Positions 60,997-64,000 of a stretch of DNA of 64,000 nucleotides are shown piece by piece (position 1 is the first letter of the stretch; each line of letters starts with the position of its first letter). This DNA comes from Marchantia polymorpha subsp. ruderalis. Taxonomy: Eukaryota; Streptophyta; Marchantiopsida; Marchantiales; Marchantiaceae. The notes under the pieces are model-generated. The model did no database searches. It was not told the DNA's origin and saw only the letters and a program-made list of their open reading frames with translations. The translations under genes were made by a program, and so were the position numbers. The stretch lies in assembly GCA_037833965.1 (NCBI GenBank), contig AP031352.1, positions 27,654,501-27,718,500 of the forward strand, written 5' to 3'.

Positions 60997-63900
60997 CTAA
61001 GTAAGTAGCTAAATCTGGACACTGGGATTGGATTGCACTCAGAGTACGTGCGTGCTATTTCCTCGAAAAGCGAGCACCAGGCTGTCATGTTCCATACTGC
61101 ATTGAAGAATTGGAGAACTCGAAGATGTGGACGCATCTATAGTTGTGCCCAGCTCCGAACCGTGAAAAGATAGTAGTACAGACATGTGCAAAATATGCGT
61201 AATTCATATGACATCAGACTAGCGTTGTACCTAATTGTGATCCGTACCACCTAATGATGACCAGCGCGGAGACAATATCTGCAGGCTGCTTCAGTGATTT
61301 CCTGATCCAATGAAAGTCACACCTCGTGGAAGCACAAGTGGAAAACTGGAAGAACCTCGACTTAGATCATTTGGACCTCATTCATGATCGCTTGGTACGT
61401 GGCATGACAACGATGACTATCAGGGACAATTGTTAGCTACGATGCTCTATTTTTTAATAAAAAAGCATCACAACTTATGTTCTCTTTTGTAGTTTCGGGA
61501 GAAGGAGGCTCGCTCTCTCGGTGTTGGACTCTGCTTTTTAAGCTATAGATGGTTCCACCGCGATCATCTTTGCATGCGCCTCCGCGCTTTTGCAAACTTA
61601 GGATCTATTTCTGGATACAAAGGATCGCACTGGCCACTAGCATGCGTTTCGCACAACTCTAATAAATCGGTGAGATTAGACGTCAACCCTTGCCTGAAAC
61701 CCCCACGTATAGCAGAGAGCTTTGAGTTCAGGTTTCATAATAGCATCCCTTCAACGAATTCGGTGTGAGTGGATGAATATACTGCAAAGTTTGCTCACGT
61801 CTGAGCTCCCTATGAATAGATACAAATTGTGCAATTCTTCTGTCCGGCATTGGCGAAGGTGCTCTCTAGTATCCAGAAATCTCTTCCAATACTCAAGTCT
61901 GAGATTTGGAACTTCGGTTTCGAACATCGATCTGAGCTTGAACATTCGAGCTCAGTCCAGTCAAAGTATGTTGACATTCTTTGACATTATTGGTCATAGC
62001 AATTTTTTGTTGCTTGACTCCTGCACAGGCATAGCCGCCGCCAGGAGTGCATTTGAACACGTGTGGATATAGCTCAGGACGGAAAAAGCTGCTTTTAATT
62101 TGACTGTGCGTCTGAACACTTGTACTTTGTCCTGTATGCACATGCTGAAATATCATTCGCAACTAGATGAACGCAATATTTTTTCTTTAAATATTTTCAA
62201 ACTCCACTCACATTACGCATATCTCTTCATGTCTGAAGATTCTAGTTTTTAAATTTCCGAGACCTTGGGAACCATTCGTGAATGATATATTATATTTAAA
62301 AAATATCCAGTCGCACTGAAACAACTGGACTTGATTCGATAGATCAGATCGATGTGACCTGTGGTATGGTGTGTATGGTAGCAGACAATTCAATTTAAAA
62401 GTCAATGATGATATACATAAGACATAATGAATTTGATCATATGATGGACAAGAATCGAAGTCTAAGACTCTCTATAGGCTTTCCAATAGGGGAAAAATCA
62501 GAAATAAATACATGCATGTGTGCTTCTAACTGTCTTCCACCACACAAGAAATGTATGAACAAGAACAATAAGACGCAATGTATATGAAAAACATTCCTTA
62601 ATACAGATCCAAACTGAACAAGAAATTTTTCCTGTAAACAATCATATCAAGCCAAGATCGTTAAGAATATTGAAAAAGTTAAAACAATTCTCACCGAATA
62701 AGAATAGACTTATTCCAAGAAAATATTTTATCAAATTGAATAATGTTTGATCTTGGTAATCATTATGATAAAATTGTATCTTCACGTTGGATAGTACATG
62801 TCAAAAAATGTTCAAAAATCATGTTAATTAAATGGACTGTATTACCACAAACAACTTTACGACTTCATTCAGTAGTTGAAAGTCTGGCAAATCCTTGATA
62901 AAAACAAGTGAAAATTAATCAATTTAGTTAGCATAATAGATCATTTAAGTTAAACATTCTGAATTATTCCGTGTCGAAATATGCATCGTGATGTTAATAT
63001 ATTTAGGAAAAGCGTCGAATCTGTTCAGATCTTCAAAAATTTTAATATCATCTTTTAGATAAAATACTTGACTTTCTAGAATAACTTCATATCTCTACGT
63101 TGCAAGATTTTCAAATAAAATGAAATTTCATCACATATAAGTTCCATTCAATAATTAGTGAAAAATAGCACTCAATATAACATGATACTGAATGAAATAT
63201 AAAAAGAATTTGAAAGGATGTAAACTTCAAACATGTGATGCTCTTAACAGGATTACGACAATCAAAGTTAGTTTACCTAAGTAAACTAGTGTTAGAGCAA
63301 TCTACTTTGGAAATTTTACTTGGATGATAAAGTCTTGAAGATGAACAATATGATTTATATTTGCTAATACAAGATATGTCTATGTTTTAAGAAAGTAAAG
63401 TTTGATGTATATGTATGCAAGTTGTATTATCGATTGATCTACTGCTTATTTGAGGAAACAAAATTAATAAAATTAACTATGTTTATTTCATCATTTGTTA
63501 TATATACCATTCCATGGCCATACAATTGTGATTCAAAAAATTTGATTATCAAAAATTATTATAATTCCTATTGTCCAATATTTTTTTAAATGTGAAGTAA
63601 AAATTTTATCTATCTTAGATCTCCATAAAAATTAAGTCCTGATGGAAAAATTAATTTCAATGCATATTTGAGTAATATTCATGAAAGTTAAAAAATTATT
63701 TTTCTAGAAAGAAACATTTGATATCATAAGCGCTAAATTTTATTTTAAAAATCTCATATGTCATATCTAATATTTTGGAATATCAGTACTTATTGGTATA
63801 TGATTTTATGTATTGGATGAAGAAATATTTAATGTTTAGCTTTACAAAACACTTATATGTGATTGATTCACACAAAATTATCATATCCATATTATATCCT

Positions 63901-64000
63901 ATTTCTCAATGTACAATGGTTTTTAAATTAAGCATATTCATTGTTATATTTCTTATTCACAAAAGTTTTAAGTACGTGAATGCATTTGATTTCTGAAATT
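60997..64000. other. Terminal spacer, AT-rich
   Basis: Only short frames are present and none looks like a known protein. From about 62.6 kb to the end the sequence is strongly AT-rich and probably old transposon or intergenic DNA. Confidence 0.4.

Noticed and set aside
1-64000. tRNA genes
   Set aside because: I looked for the T-loop GTTCRANNC core with matching acceptor stems and found no convincing cloverleaf.

Overview
The window is nuclear DNA of a land plant. Every recognisable protein gene but one is split into many short exons, there is a U1 snRNA gene, and the spacers are AT-rich and hold decayed transposons. Protein content and gene structure suggest a bryophyte, probably a moss; this is inference and the species cannot be named. 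Six protein genes were rebuilt by eye from splice sites and family alignment, and all exon phases close.

Layout. 0.6-8.2 kb (minus): a 15-exon JmjC histone demethylase of the KDM2/KDM7 type, with an apparent AT-AC U12 intron. 8.2-18 kb: a GC-rich upstream block, then AT-rich spacer with a broken Tigger/pogo transposase (12.6-14.2 kb). 18.0-19.4 kb (minus): a four-exon Tim17-family protein resembling complex I assembly factor TIMMDC1. 20.9-25.9 kb (minus): a decayed Ty1/copia element with tandem duplications. 28.3-34.6 kb (minus): protein-L-isoaspartate O-methyltransferase in eight exons, with a 3.8-kb first intron and one GC-AG intron. 38.2-40.0 kb (minus): a three-exon 2-oxoglutarate/Fe(II) dioxygenase. 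41.7-42.0 kb: a MITE. 45.6-49.5 kb (minus): mitochondrial-type beta-ketoacyl-ACP synthase in 14 exons. 53.2-54.3 kb (plus): an intronless secreted root-cap/LEA-like protein. 54.8-55.1 kb: a small hAT-like element with a perfect 8-bp target duplication. 57.9-58.0 kb (plus): U1 snRNA. 59.5-61.0 kb: a 1.5-kb terminal-inverted-repeat element with no recognisable transposase. The last 3 kb are AT-rich with nothing recognised.

The genes do not form a pathway. Two loosely connect in mitochondria: the KAS would make acyl chains on mitochondrial ACP (lipoate precursor), and the TIMMDC1-like protein would help assemble complex I. The rest are housekeeping or specialised functions: chromatin, protein repair, small-molecule oxidation, secretion and splicing.
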